64,000 bases of DNA, from positions 434,001 to 498,000 of the forward strand of contig NZ_JAJIRP010000003.1 of assembly GCF_025717555.1 (NCBI RefSeq), given 5' to 3'. A program made the translations under genes and the position numbers. Below are positions 44,324-53,430 of the stretch, in pieces. The DNA is from Paucibacter sp. B2R-40. Lineage in GTDB: Bacteria > Pseudomonadota > Gammaproteobacteria > Burkholderiales > Burkholderiaceae_C. The notes under the pieces are model-generated. The model was not told where the DNA came from. It did not search any database and saw nothing but the letters and a program-made list of their open reading frames with translations. Each line of letters opens with the position of its first letter. Position 1 is the first letter of the stretch.

Positions 44324-47296
44324 TTAGACGGTCGCTTTAGCGATTTGGCAGACCGTCGTCTTGGTCTCTTGCATCATCGTCACGCTGTCATAACCATAAG
44401 TCGTGGCGGTATTGACCGCCTCGCCGCGCACAATGGGTGCTGCGCCTTCCGGGTAATGCTGCAGCAGATCAACGCCCTGCCAGCGGCCCGAGAAGTGAAA
44501 CGGCAGCCAGACGGTATCGCGGTCGACCCGCTCGGTCACCAGGGCCCGCACGGTCAGCTTGGCGCCAGTCGGCGTGGTCACCCAGACATCCTCACCGTCG
44601 CGGATACCTCGGTCATTGGCCGTGGCCGGGTTGATCTCGACAAACATATGCTGCTGCAACTCAGCCAGCCAGCGGTTCGAGCGCGTCTCCTCGCCGCCGC
44701 CCTCGTACTCGACCAAACGGCCCGAACTCATGATCAGGGGATAAGTCTTACCAATGTCGATGTTCTTGTCCTGCACGCTCTTGTACAGCGTGGGCAAGCG
44801 CCAGAAGCTCTTCTTGTCATCATGCGTGGGGTACTTGGCAATTAAGTCTGGCCGGGTCGAGAACAAGGCTTCCCGGTGCTGCGGAATCGGATCGGGGAAG
44901 TTCCAGACCACCGCCCGCGCCTTGGCGTTACCGAAGGGATGGCAGCCATGTGCCATCGCCACACGCTGGATGCCACCGGACAGATCGGTCTTCCAGTTCT
45001 TGCCCTCGGCCAACTTCATTTCGGCCTCGGTCAGGTCGTTCCACCAGCCCAGTTTTTTGAGCAGCAGATGGTCGAACTCCGGGTAGCCGGTGGTGATGGC
45101 CGAGCCCTTGGAATGAGAGCCATCTTCGGCCAGCAAGCTGACGCCATCCCGCTCAACGCCGAAGTTAGCGCGGAAGTTGCCGCCGCCCTCCATCACATGC
45201 TTGGAAGTGTCGTAGAGATTGGGCGAACCGGGGTGCTTGAGCTCGGGCGTGCCGTAGCAGGGCCAAGGCAGGCCGAAGTAGTCGCCGTCGAGCTTGTAGC
45301 CGGTTTCCTTGTCGATGCCGCCCTTGGCGCGCAGGGTCTTGACATCGAAGACATTCATATTGCGCATATGCGCTTTGAGCCGCTCAGGGCTCTGGCCGGT
45401 ATAGCCAATCGTCCACAGGCCACGGTTGATCTCGCGCAGCAGCGACTCGGGCTCCGGCTCCATCATGCCGCCCTTGCCCGCCACCAGCTTGCCGCTCTTC
45501 ATCAGCTCTTTGTCAAAGCCAAGTTTTTGCGCCAGCTGGTACATGATCATGTGATCGGTGCGCGACTCCCACAGCGGCTCGATCACCTTCTCGCGCCATT
45601 GCAGTGAGCGGTTCGACGCGGTGCAGGAACCGCTGGTTTCGAACTGCGTGCAGGCCGGCAGCAGATAGACCGCGCGGTTCGGGTTCAGCTCCTCCGCCTT
45701 GCCAGGCATGGCGGCCATCGCGGCGGTAGCGGACGGGAACGGGTCAACCACAACCAGCAGGTCGAGCTTGTCCATCGCCTTCTTCATCTCCAGACCACGG
45801 GTCTGCGAGTTGGGCGCATGGCCCCAGAAGAACAGGCCGCGCAGATTGCTGTCCTGGTCGATCAGCTCGTTCTTCTCCAGCACACCATCGATCCAGCGCG
45901 AGACGGTCATGCCGGGCTTGGTCAACATACCCGGCGCGTACTGCTTTTTGATCCACTCGAAGTCGACATCCCAGATCTTGGCGAAATGCTTCCAGGCACC
46001 CTCGGCCAGGCCGTAATAGCCAGGCAGCGAGTCGGGATTCGGGCCTACATCGGTGGCACCTTGAACGTTGTCGTGGCCACGGAAGATATTCGTGCCGCCG
46101 CCACTCACGCCCACATTGCCCAGTACCAACTGCAGGATGCAGGACGCCCGCACCACCGCATTGCCGGTGGTGTGCTGGGTCTGGCCCATGCACCAGACCA
46201 CCGTGCTGGGCCGGTTGTCGGCCAAGGTCTTGGCCACCTTGTAGCAAGTGGCCTCGTCGACGCCGCAGGCCTCAAGCACCTTGTCCGGCGTCCACTTGGC
46301 CATGATCTCCTCACGCACCTTGTCCATGCCGAAGACACGGTCGTGGATGTACTGCTTGTCTTCCCAGCCGTTCTTGAAGATGTGATAAATCAGGCCGAAC
46401 ACGAAGGGGATGTCAGAGCCGGAGCGGATGCGCACATAGTCATCGGCCTTGGCCGCCGTGCGGGTGAAGCGCGGGTCGACGACGATCATCTTGCAGCCGT
46501 TTTCCTTGGCATGCAGCATGTGCAACATCGAGACCGGATGGGCCTCGGCCGCGTTCGAGCCGATGTACATCGCAGCGCGGGAGTTGCGCATATCGTTGTA
46601 CGAGTTGGTCATCGCGCCGTAACCCCAGGTATTGGCCACGCCGGCCACCGTGGTGGAATGGCAGATGCGCGCCTGGTGGTCGCAGTTATTGCTGCCCCAC
46701 ATGCTCACCCACTTGCGCAGCAGATAGGCCTGCTCGTTATTGTGTTTGGAGGAGCCGACGATAAAGACCGAGTCCGGGCCGGACTGTTTCTTCAACTCAA
46801 GCATCTTGGCGCTGATTTCGGTCAGCGCCACGTCCCAGCTGATTTTCTGGTACTTGCCGTTCACCAGCTTCATCGGCGTGCGCAGCCGGTGCTCGCCGGC
46901 GCCATGCTCGCGCAAGGCCGCACCCTTGGCGCAATGCGCGCCCAGATTGATGGGTGAGTCAAACACCGGCTCTTGGCGCACCCAGACGCCGTTCTCGACC
47001 ACCGCGTCGACCGCGCAACCCACCGAGCAATGGCCGCAGATGGTGCGCTTGACTTCCACCTTGGCGCCAGGACCGGCGGCCGGCGCCGCAGTTTCGGCGG
47101 CCTGGGCATTGCGCTGCACCAGGCTGAGCTGCGTGGCGGCCAAGCCAGCGCCCAAGCCCAAACCGGAGCGACGCAGGAACAGGCGTCGGTCCATGGTCGG
47201 AATGGCCCTGCGTTGGCCATCGAGGCCCCGGCTCAGGCTGTTCAGCAGGCCCGTCGAAGTCGACGCAGTGGCAGAAGTCTTGCGTGTCAGCAGCAT
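44324..47296 (-). CDS. Formate dehydrogenase catalytic (alpha) subunit, cysteine type
   Basis: The 990-residue molybdopterin oxidoreductase has a Tat signal (DRRLFLRRSGLGLG, residues 36-49) and a [4Fe-4S] site CGHCSVGC plus HCAKG (Cys87, Cys90, Cys94, Cys122). The active-site ARICHSTTVAG has Cys212 in place of selenocysteine, followed by His213. Motifs MGQTQHTTGN and GGGTNIFRGHDNVQGATDVG (part) bind bis-MGD. It oxidises formate to CO2 on the periplasmic face. No in-frame UGA is present. Gene order alpha-beta-lipoprotein-gamma fits one transcript. Confidence 0.95.
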   Translation of the reverse strand: MLLTRKTSATASTSTGLLNSLSRGLDGQRRAIPTMDRRLFLRRSGLGLGAGLAATQLSLVQRNAQAAETAAPAAGPGAKVEVKRTICGHCSVGCAVDAVVENGVWVRQEPVFDSPINLGAHCAKGAALREHGAGEHRLRTPMKLVNGKYQKISWDVALTEISAKMLELKKQSGPDSVFIVGSSKHNNEQAYLLRKWVSMWGSNNCDHQARICHSTTVAGVANTWGYGAMTNSYNDMRNSRAAMYIGSNAAEAHPVSMLHMLHAKENGCKMIVVDPRFTRTAAKADDYVRIRSGSDIPFVFGLIYHIFKNGWEDKQYIHDRVFGMDKVREEIMAKWTPDKVLEACGVDEATCYKVAKTLADNRPSTVVWCMGQTQHTTGNAVVRASCILQLVLGNVGVSGGGTNIFRGHDNVQGATDVGPNPDSLPGYYGLAEGAWKHFAKIWDVDFEWIKKQYAPGMLTKPGMTVSRWIDGVLEKNELIDQDSNLRGLFFWGHAPNSQTRGLEMKKAMDKLDLLVVVDPFPSATAAMAAMPGKAEELNPNRAVYLLPACTQFETSGSCTASNRSLQWREKVIEPLWESRTDHMIMYQLAQKLGFDKELMKSGKLVAGKGGMMEPEPESLLREINRGLWTIGYTGQSPERLKAHMRNMNVFDVKTLRAKGGIDKETGYKLDGDYFGLPWPCYGTPELKHPGSPNLYDTSKHVMEGGGNFRANFGVERDGVSLLAEDGSHSKGSAITTGYPEFDHLLLKKLGWWNDLTEAEMKLAEGKNWKTDLSGGIQRVAMAHGCHPFGNAKARAVVWNFPDPIPQHREALFSTRPDLIAKYPTHDDKKSFWRLPTLYKSVQDKNIDIGKTYPLIMSSGRLVEYEGGGEETRSNRWLAELQQHMFVEINPATANDRGIRDGEDVWVTTPTGAKLTVRALVTERVDRDTVWLPFHFSGRWQGVDLLQHYPEGAAPIVRGEAVNTATTYGYDSVTMMQETKTTVCQIAKATV

Positions 47297-47353
47297 ATTG
47301 TCTCCAGCGGGGCCTGTTGTCGGCCCGTCAAAACCCAGTACCAGAAGGTGAAA

Positions 47354-47602
47354 TCAGGAGCGCGCGGTTTCGTAATAGCGCAGCACATGCGGGCTGAGCT
47401 GATAGCCACCGGCGGTGTCGGCCGCCACCTTCTCAGCAAGAGCAGGGGCCTGCTCCTCGACCGCAACGACGGGCAAGGCCTTGGCCACCACGGCGGCAGC
47501 ACCCGCCGCACCTAAGCCCAATAGCCAACCGCGTCGCTTCAACGGTGCGCTGGCTGCCATGCTGTCCATCTTTTCGGTGACTTGCTGTTTGCTCATACTC
47601 AT
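47354..47602 (-). CDS. Formate dehydrogenase region Tat-target small protein
   Basis: The 82-residue protein matches the small Tat-target family encoded before formate dehydrogenase alpha genes: a basic LKRRGWLLGLGAAGAAAVVA segment, an acidic middle, and GYQLSPHVLRYYETARS at the end. Its role is unknown. I chose the ATG at 47602, 9 nt after GGAG; an ATG at 47608 is too close to that site. Confidence 0.85.
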   Translation of the reverse strand: MSMSKQQVTEKMDSMAASAPLKRRGWLLGLGAAGAAAVVAKALPVVAVEEQAPALAEKVAADTAGGYQLSPHVLRYYETARS

Positions 47603-47699
47603 GGTCATCAACTCCGTAACAAGCTTGCTGGACGAATATAGCCCTGTTGCCTGGTTTTTGCATCGGGCTACACCCGCGCAGCGCACAGGCAGAGAAAAC

Positions 47700-48329
47700 T
47701 CAGGTCTCAAGCAGATCAAAACCCTGCGCTTCGACGGCAAAGAAGTCCCGCGCAAAGCCGGCCAAGGCGCGATAAAAATCAGCCTGTGGCTGGGCGCTAA
47801 GCGCATCGCAAAGTCCATCAACCCAGCCGCGCAGGTGAAGGTTGAAAAAGCGCTGCTGCCCGGCCAGATTGCTGACACCGGCGTCCTCGCCGGCGATCAG
47901 GTAACGCATCACTTCACACAGACTGGCGACATGGTCCTCGGTCTCCAGCACCGTTTGCGGTCGCTCCAGGCCCAGCGCCGCCAAGGCGCTACGCAACTCG
48001 ACCAAGGGCTGTTGATTCAGCGAGCCGGCCAAATACTGCGAGCTGAACAGGCAAACCGCCGGCTTGCCGACGCCGCCGAACAGGGCGACAAACTCGGCCT
48101 CTATGGCCGCCAAGCCCAGACGCCGCGAGGCTGCCACCAACTCACCCCAAGACGATTCCAAGAAGGCGCCCGCCATGGGTGCCTCGGTCACCGCCACGCG
48201 CAACTGGCTGTACAAGTCATTCGAGGGCGGCGCGTAGAACAACTCGGCCAGCAAGCCGTAAACCTCGGCACGGGCCAACTCTTCAGCCGCATCCGGGCTG
48301 TGAAAGTCGATTGAGGCAGTCTTGCTCAT
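47700..48329 (-). CDS. TorD/DmsD-family chaperone for the formate dehydrogenase
   Basis: The 209-residue all-helical protein has ARAEVYGLLAELFYAPPSND, EAEFVALFGGVGKPAVCLFSSQYL (part: FVALFGGVGKP) and ETEDHVASLCEVMRYLI. The family binds the Tat signal of a molybdoenzyme and holds export until the cofactor is loaded. It overlaps the poly-ferredoxin stop by 4 bp and lies upstream of the Tat-exported alpha subunit. Confidence 0.88.
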   Translation of the reverse strand: MSKTASIDFHSPDAAEELARAEVYGLLAELFYAPPSNDLYSQLRVAVTEAPMAGAFLESSWGELVAASRRLGLAAIEAEFVALFGGVGKPAVCLFSSQYLAGSLNQQPLVELRSALAALGLERPQTVLETEDHVASLCEVMRYLIAGEDAGVSNLAGQQRFFNLHLRGWVDGLCDALSAQPQADFYRALAGFARDFFAVEAQGFDLLET

Positions 48330-50485
48330 AGCTGATCGATCCTGACTTCATTGGGGTTGCTGTGCATCGCGATGACGCGGCAATCGCCGCACATTTTCAA
48401 TCGATCGGCAGCGGCTCCTTGGAACATCGGGTGAGCACCCAGCTTGGCCAACATCAGCTCGATCGCCTTCGGCGTCGCGAAGGGCTTGGCGCAGCGGACG
48501 CAGCAAAACGGTTCGACCTCATTCAACACTCGCATTTGCTTGCGCAGCCGCCCACCGTCGGCCAGCAAGAATCTGGGCTGCAAGCTGATCGCGCGCTCTG
48601 GGCAGGTGCTCGCGCACAGGCCACATTGGACGCAGTTCTTTTCGATGAAGCGCAGTTGCAGCTTGTCCGGGTTGTCGGCCAGGGCGGCTGCAGGGCAGGC
48701 GCTGACGCAACTCAAACACATGCTGCAGCGATCCGGGTCGACCTGCAATGTCCCAAAAGGGCTGCCCAGAGCCGGCAAGGCAATCTCGTCGGGCAGCTGT
48801 GTCGCCTGGGTCATCAAATGGTCCAGGCATAACTCCAAGGTGGCGCGCTTGTCGGCCAGCACGCGGTAGCTGGCGACTTGCGGCACGGATTGGGCCGGCT
48901 GCGCCTGCAAAGCCAGATCCAAGGCCGCAAGGTCCGTGGCCTCAATCAGGGTCAGATGTTGCCCCTTGAAGCCCAGGCCATGCAGGATCGCCTGGGCTGC
49001 GGCCATCTGCGCACGCACGGCGGCGCGGTAGTCGGGCGCTTCTTCCGTCGTCATCAAAACCCAGACCTGGGAGGCGCCGTAGGCAATCGCCGACAGCCAC
49101 AACTCCATCCCCATTGAGGCGGTATGCCAGGCATCGAGCGGCAGCACACGGGCCGGCACGCCCTGCACGGCCGCCCGCGTACGCGCCGCGCGGCCCAGCT
49201 CGCCGACCAACTTGGCGCCGCCGCCTTGGCTGTGGATCAGCAGCGCCGCGTCCTTCCCGCCCGCGCGGGCATAAGTGCTCAGCAGCGTGCGTATGCGTTG
49301 ACCCTGGGCATCAGGCCCGGGCGTCGCGTATTGCAACGCGCCGCTCGGGCAGACGGTGGTGCAAGCACCGCAACCCACACACAGATGCGGCTCCACGATG
49401 ATGCCGGCCAAGGTCGGCCCGCCGGCCTTGCCTTTTCTGGACGCATCGCTGCGAATCGCTTGCGCCGAACAGACATCGATGCAAGCCGTGCAGCCGATCT
49501 GCTCATTGCGGCTGTGCGCGCAAAGCTTTTGCTTGTAGTTGAAAAATTTGGGCTTCTCGAACTCACCGACCGCCTCGCGCAGTTGCAAGACGGCGGCCAT
49601 CAGCTGCGCGTCGTCACCAGCGTGGAAATAGCCCTGCGGCGGCTGATGCAGGGAGATCAAGGGCGCGCGACTCAGGTCCAGCACAAGATCGAACGACTCG
49701 CTGCGGCTCTGTGGCAAGCGATCAAAATCTATGGCTCCGGCGGCGGCGCAAACCTTGACGCAGTCGCGGTGGCTGCGGCACTTGCTCAGATCAACTTGGT
49801 AGCTGAAATCGATCGCGCCTTCAGGGCAGGCCTCGACGCAGGCATTGCAGCGGGTACACAGGTCCAGGTCAATCGGATTGCGCTGCGTCCAGCTGACTTC
49901 AAACGCACCCAGCCAACCGCTGATCTGCACCTGCTCGCCAGCAAAGACCGGCAGCGTGCGGGTCTGCGGCAATGCGCCCTGCCCTGGGTGCAGCAGCAAA
50001 CTCAGGTCCAGCTTATCGGCCAGCATCTCGGCCGCACGCGCGGCGCGCTCAGCATCACCAATGATCAAGGCACGGCCTTGCGAGCGATAACTGACCGTCG
50101 GCACCGGCGCGGCATCGGGCAATTGCGCCAGCGCCAGCAGCGCAGCGATCTTGGGGCTGGCCTGCAGGCCGTCCTTGGACCAGCCACCCGTCTCGCGAAT
50201 ATTGACGAAGCGAATCGGCCGCTCGCTGAGCGGCAGCGCACCCTCGGTCTGCTCATTCAGCTGCAGGAACAGCCGGCTTTCCTGGGTGCAGGCCACCAAC
50301 AGATCGTCACCGGACTTGGCTGCGCGCTGAAACGCGGCGGCCTCGCGGCGACACAGCAAGGTGTGAACCGTCTCCAGACCCGCGCCGGCTTCAGGCCCGA
50401 GCGCCGCTTTCAGAGCCGTCTTCAGGGCCGGGCCGTCCAGCGGCATCGTCTTGTTGCAGTCGCAAATCAGCGTGGTCGTCGTCAT
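48326..50485 (-). CDS. Poly-ferredoxin (4Fe-4S protein) of the formate dehydrogenase cluster
   Basis: The 719-residue cytoplasmic protein starts MTTTTLICDCNKTMPLDG and carries several ferredoxin motifs in order: CTRCNACVEACPEGAI, CRSHRDCVKVC, CTACIDVCSAQAI, CVGCGACTTVCPSGAL, CSMCLSCVSACP and CVQCGLCASTCPERAI. Further pairs near the end are CCVRC and CGDC. It may shuttle electrons during cofactor maturation or link the enzyme to a cytosolic partner; this is not established. The chosen ATG lies 95 nt inside the DUF3306 gene. Confidence 0.85.
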   Translation of the reverse strand: MTTTTLICDCNKTMPLDGPALKTALKAALGPEAGAGLETVHTLLCRREAAAFQRAAKSGDDLLVACTQESRLFLQLNEQTEGALPLSERPIRFVNIRETGGWSKDGLQASPKIAALLALAQLPDAAPVPTVSYRSQGRALIIGDAERAARAAEMLADKLDLSLLLHPGQGALPQTRTLPVFAGEQVQISGWLGAFEVSWTQRNPIDLDLCTRCNACVEACPEGAIDFSYQVDLSKCRSHRDCVKVCAAAGAIDFDRLPQSRSESFDLVLDLSRAPLISLHQPPQGYFHAGDDAQLMAAVLQLREAVGEFEKPKFFNYKQKLCAHSRNEQIGCTACIDVCSAQAIRSDASRKGKAGGPTLAGIIVEPHLCVGCGACTTVCPSGALQYATPGPDAQGQRIRTLLSTYARAGGKDAALLIHSQGGGAKLVGELGRAARTRAAVQGVPARVLPLDAWHTASMGMELWLSAIAYGASQVWVLMTTEEAPDYRAAVRAQMAAAQAILHGLGFKGQHLTLIEATDLAALDLALQAQPAQSVPQVASYRVLADKRATLELCLDHLMTQATQLPDEIALPALGSPFGTLQVDPDRCSMCLSCVSACPAAALADNPDKLQLRFIEKNCVQCGLCASTCPERAISLQPRFLLADGGRLRKQMRVLNEVEPFCCVRCAKPFATPKAIELMLAKLGAHPMFQGAAADRLKMCGDCRVIAMHSNPNEVRIDQL

Positions 50486-50978
50486 GGATAGGGCTCGGGG
50501 TTTCGGGTGCGACAAGTTTTGGCGGGGTCAGGTCTTGCGCTGCGGCAACTGGCGCTTCTTCTTCAAGCTCGAACAAGCCCAAGGCCTGACTTTGATGCAA
50601 CTGCCGCAACATGCTCAAGGGTAGCGGGTCGGGCTGGCTGTAATCATCAATATAGGTATCGAGCCCGTCCATCAAGTTGAAATGGGGGTCGGAGAAGAAC
50701 AGTTTTTTCATCGCCGCACGCTGCACGCCGGCATCAACATCCTGACTCATGAAGCGCGTGTAGTCGCTGGCCTGCGTCAACAGTTCGACATCGGCGTAGC
50801 TCGGGGCGGGCTCGGCGGCAACTTCTGCTGCCGCAGCTTCTTTGGCTTGCGGCGGCGTCAAGGGCAGCGTCAAGGGCGCCGCCGCCACTGGCGCGCGAGC
50901 CTCGGCCTTGCGTTTGCCCCAGCGCGCCAAAAAGCCGACCGGCTCCTGGGCGGCCGCGTCTTTGTCCTGAGCCGCCAT
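50391..50978 (-). CDS. DUF3306-domain protein
   Basis: The 195-residue protein has FLARWGKRKAEARAP near the start, an Ala/Pro-rich linker, and the DUF3306 core SDYTRFMSQDVDAGVQRAAM and KKLFFSDPHFNLMDGLDTYIDDY (part: FFSDPHFNLMDGLD). It occurs with DUF3305 and formate dehydrogenase genes; the function is unknown. Its last 30 or so codons run in a different frame through the start of the poly-ferredoxin gene. The start overlaps the DUF3305 stop by one base (TGATG). Confidence 0.85.
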   Translation of the reverse strand: MAAQDKDAAAQEPVGFLARWGKRKAEARAPVAAAPLTLPLTPPQAKEAAAAEVAAEPAPSYADVELLTQASDYTRFMSQDVDAGVQRAAMKKLFFSDPHFNLMDGLDTYIDDYSQPDPLPLSMLRQLHQSQALGLFELEEEAPVAAAQDLTPPKLVAPETPSPIHDDDHADLRLQQDDAAGRPGPEDGSESGARA

Positions 50979-51526
50979 CAGCGTCTTTGCTCCGGCGGCA
51001 AGAAGGACTGCGGGCGGCGCCGCTCCTTCTTCACTTCGGGGCGGTAATGCTGCTCAACAAAGGCTTGCAACCAAGCTGCCAGATCGGCCGGCAGCGGCAC
51101 GTTGTCGACCCGCTCCTGCGCGTCCAACCAGCGGCCAGCTTCGGTATAGCTGAGGCTCACGCGTTCGGCCCAGGCCGATGAGGGGTCTTCATCATCAATG
51201 CGCCAGACCACAAACCAAACCGGGGCGCGCGTATTCAAATTAAGAAAATAGCCTTCGGCCTCATCCGCAAACAGAGCCAGTTCGAAGTTTGGGTAGAGGC
51301 TGGTCTGCAGCTTGCCGTCATCGCGCAGCACGCGCGGCTGATGGCCAAACCCGGCTTCATGCGCGACCACATCCACGACCGAAAAACGCCAAGCTTCCCA
51401 TTGATTGGGCTGCGCCTGCCGCTCCATCACGACAGCCACGCGCACCGACGGGCGCTGTGCGGGCGAGGCCAGGGCTGTTGAGCCAGGCAAAGAGGGCGGG
51501 TGCGCGGCAGCAAGATCCGAATTCAT
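50978..51526 (-). CDS. DUF3305-domain protein
   Basis: The 182-residue protein has VRVAVVMERQAQPNQWEAWRF and LSYTEAGRWLDAQERVDNVPLP, the DUF3305 core. It is the first gene of the formate dehydrogenase run and pairs with DUF3306. Upstream, 72 bp separate it from the chemoreceptor gene's end, so the operon promoter lies there or further up; I see no clear one. Confidence 0.85.
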   Translation of the reverse strand: MNSDLAAAHPPSLPGSTALASPAQRPSVRVAVVMERQAQPNQWEAWRFSVVDVVAHEAGFGHQPRVLRDDGKLQTSLYPNFELALFADEAEGYFLNLNTRAPVWFVVWRIDDEDPSSAWAERVSLSYTEAGRWLDAQERVDNVPLPADLAAWLQAFVEQHYRPEVKKERRRPQSFLPPEQRR

Positions 51527-51598
51527 GCAGCCAGTCTAGCGCCCTCTTGCCAATTGAGCTGCGCCGCCCACTTGCACAACCTGGTCAAGCCAGGGAAT

Positions 51599-53269
51599 TC
51601 AGCGCAGCGTAAACACAGCCACCGCCTGTTGCAGGTTTTGCGCTTGGTGGCGCAGACTTTCGGCGGCAGCTGCGCTTTGCTCGACCAAGGCCGCGTTTTG
51701 CTGTGTACTTTGATCCATCTTGCCGACCGCAGCGCCGATCTCGGCCACACCGGCACTTTGCTCCCGGCTGGCATGACTGATTTCGGCCACGATGTCGGTC
51801 ACGCGCTTGATGGATGTAACGATTTCTTCCATCGTGGCACCGGCTTGATCAACCAGGCTGGTGCCGCGCTCGACCCGCTCGACGCTGTCGTTGATCAACT
51901 GCTTGATCTCTTTGGCCGCCTCGGCGCTGCGCTGCGCCAAGCTTCGCACCTCGCTGGCCACCACCGCAAAACCGCGCCCTTGCTCGCCGGCACGAGCCGC
52001 CTCCACTGCCGCGTTCAAGGCCAAGATATTGGTTTGGAAGGCAATGCCGTCGATCACGCTGATGATGTCCGAAATGCGGCGCGAGCTGTCGTTGATGCCC
52101 TTCATGGTGTCGACCACCTGACTGACCACTGCCCCGCCTTTGATGGCCACCGAACTGGCGTTGGCCGCCAGCTGGTTGGCCTGCGCAGCGCTGTCGGCAT
52201 TGCGCCGCACGGTGTCGCCCAACACATCCATTGACGAGGCGGTTTGCTGCAGACTGCTGGCCTGCTGCTCGGTGCGCACACTCAGATCGTTATTGCCCTG
52301 CGCGATCTCGGCACTGGCCGTGGCCACGCCGTCGGTGCCATTGCGCACCTGCGAAACCGCCTGCGAGAACTGCTCCACCATGGTCATCAACACGCCCATC
52401 ACGCTGTGCGCGTCCTGGCTCTCGTTGTGCAGGCGCTGGGCCAAATTGCCCTCGGCGATTTCTTTGACCGCGGCCACCACCTGATGAGGCTCACCCCCCA
52501 AACGCTGGGCCATCCAATGCTTGGCATACCAAAGCAGACCCAAGCCAAGGCTCGCCAATAAAAACGCCAAGCCCATGACGATGCCGAACCAGCGACCCTC
52601 GGCGGCTTGGGCGGCGCTCACTTGTGCCTCGGTCCGCGCGTCCAGCATGCGCAAAAACTCATCCACCGGCTTCATGATCTTAGCCTTGTATTGGTGGTAG
52701 TTCTTGTCATGCATCATGGCCTGCGCCTTGGGCAGATCGGGCTCGCCTTGTTTGGTGAACTTGCCCGCGCCATCATCGAACAGGCCCTTGACCATATTCA
52801 TCGCCACGGTCTCGGTCTTGACCAGATCATCGGAATTGCCGGCCGCCTCTTTGAGCTTGCCGAACTCGGCCTCGGTGAAACCGGCCGCCTTCATGGATTC
52901 AAGCAAGGGCGTGCTGGTGCTGCCCCCCTTGCCCATAGGCGGCTCGCTGCCGGCAGCACGAAAGTCCCAATAGATCTTCTCGTACCCCGCCGGCCTGGGT
53001 TTCTTGCCGTTGCGGATGTCCAGCACCTCGAAGTACTGCTGCTCCCATTGGGCATCGCCGGTCATCACATAGGTGCGCGCCAACCGTGTCAGATCATCGG
53101 AACTCTGCCGTAGCTCATCGGCCAGCATCGAGGACACATAACGAGAATTTTCAGCGGCGGACAAGGCGCTGCCGGCAGCATGCAAGCGGGAAATAGCAAA
53201 CAGCAGCAGCAACACGGCCACCCCCATCGCCAGCAAAGCCATGCCGAACATCTGCTTGACAGTTTTCAT
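51599..53269 (-). CDS. Methyl-accepting chemotaxis protein
   Basis: The 556-residue chemoreceptor has TM1 (about 8-28), a roughly 195-residue periplasmic ligand domain, TM2 (about 228-248), a HAMP region and a signalling hairpin centred on [36 protein letters not shown] (tip part: [18 protein letters not shown]). It ends AVAVFTLR with no C-terminal CheR-docking pentapeptide. The ligand is unknown. I chose the ATG at 53269 ([10 protein letters not shown]); an upstream start at 53305 adds a non-signal tail. No chemotaxis genes are adjacent. Confidence 0.92.
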   Translation of the reverse strand: MKTVKQMFGMALLAMGVAVLLLLFAISRLHAAGSALSAAENSRYVSSMLADELRQSSDDLTRLARTYVMTGDAQWEQQYFEVLDIRNGKKPRPAGYEKIYWDFRAAGSEPPMGKGGSTSTPLLESMKAAGFTEAEFGKLKEAAGNSDDLVKTETVAMNMVKGLFDDGAGKFTKQGEPDLPKAQAMMHDKNYHQYKAKIMKPVDEFLRMLDARTEAQVSAAQAAEGRWFGIVMGLAFLLASLGLGLLWYAKHWMAQRLGGEPHQVVAAVKEIAEGNLAQRLHNESQDAHSVMGVLMTMVEQFSQAVSQVRNGTDGVATASAEIAQGNNDLSVRTEQQASSLQQTASSMDVLGDTVRRNADSAAQANQLAANASSVAIKGGAVVSQVVDTMKGINDSSRRISDIISVIDGIAFQTNILALNAAVEAARAGEQGRGFAVVASEVRSLAQRSAEAAKEIKQLINDSVERVERGTSLVDQAGATMEEIVTSIKRVTDIVAEISHASREQSAGVAEIGAAVGKMDQSTQQNAALVEQSAAAAESLRHQAQNLQQAVAVFTLR

Positions 53270-53384
53270 TTGATCATCCCTAGGCCGATAGCGAAACGAA
53301 TTCACCCGCCGATGACCGGCCCATGCCCCATCGGGCAGCCGGTTCCGACGCCTATGGCCTATCGGATCAAACCAAACTCAGCTG

Positions 53385-53402
53385 AAGGTGATTTTTCACC
53401 TT
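53385..53402. repeat. Perfect inverted repeat in the gap between the chemoreceptor and apbC genes
   Basis: AAGGTGA and TCACCTT pair across TTTT. No T tract follows on the minus strand, so a terminator role for apbC is doubtful; it could be an operator for the chemoreceptor gene. Confidence 0.4.
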
Positions 53403-53430
53403 ACCCCGGCCGAGCAGCCAGGGGATCAAT

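Noticed and set aside
44324-47296. Selenocysteine-type formate dehydrogenase
   Set aside because: The active-site residue is a cysteine codon in ARICHSTTV and no in-frame UGA is present.
47297-47353. Moco riboswitch or similar leader before the formate dehydrogenase alpha gene
   Set aside because: The 57-bp gap is too short and shows no structure I could support.
51527-51598. Sigma-54 promoter (TGGCAAGAGGGCGC) before the DUF3305 gene
   Set aside because: The GG to GC spacing is one base short of the -24/-12 consensus.
53270-53430. Sigma-28 promoter for the chemoreceptor
   Set aside because: A CCGATA-like element is present, but the upstream TAAA element is missing at the required spacing.
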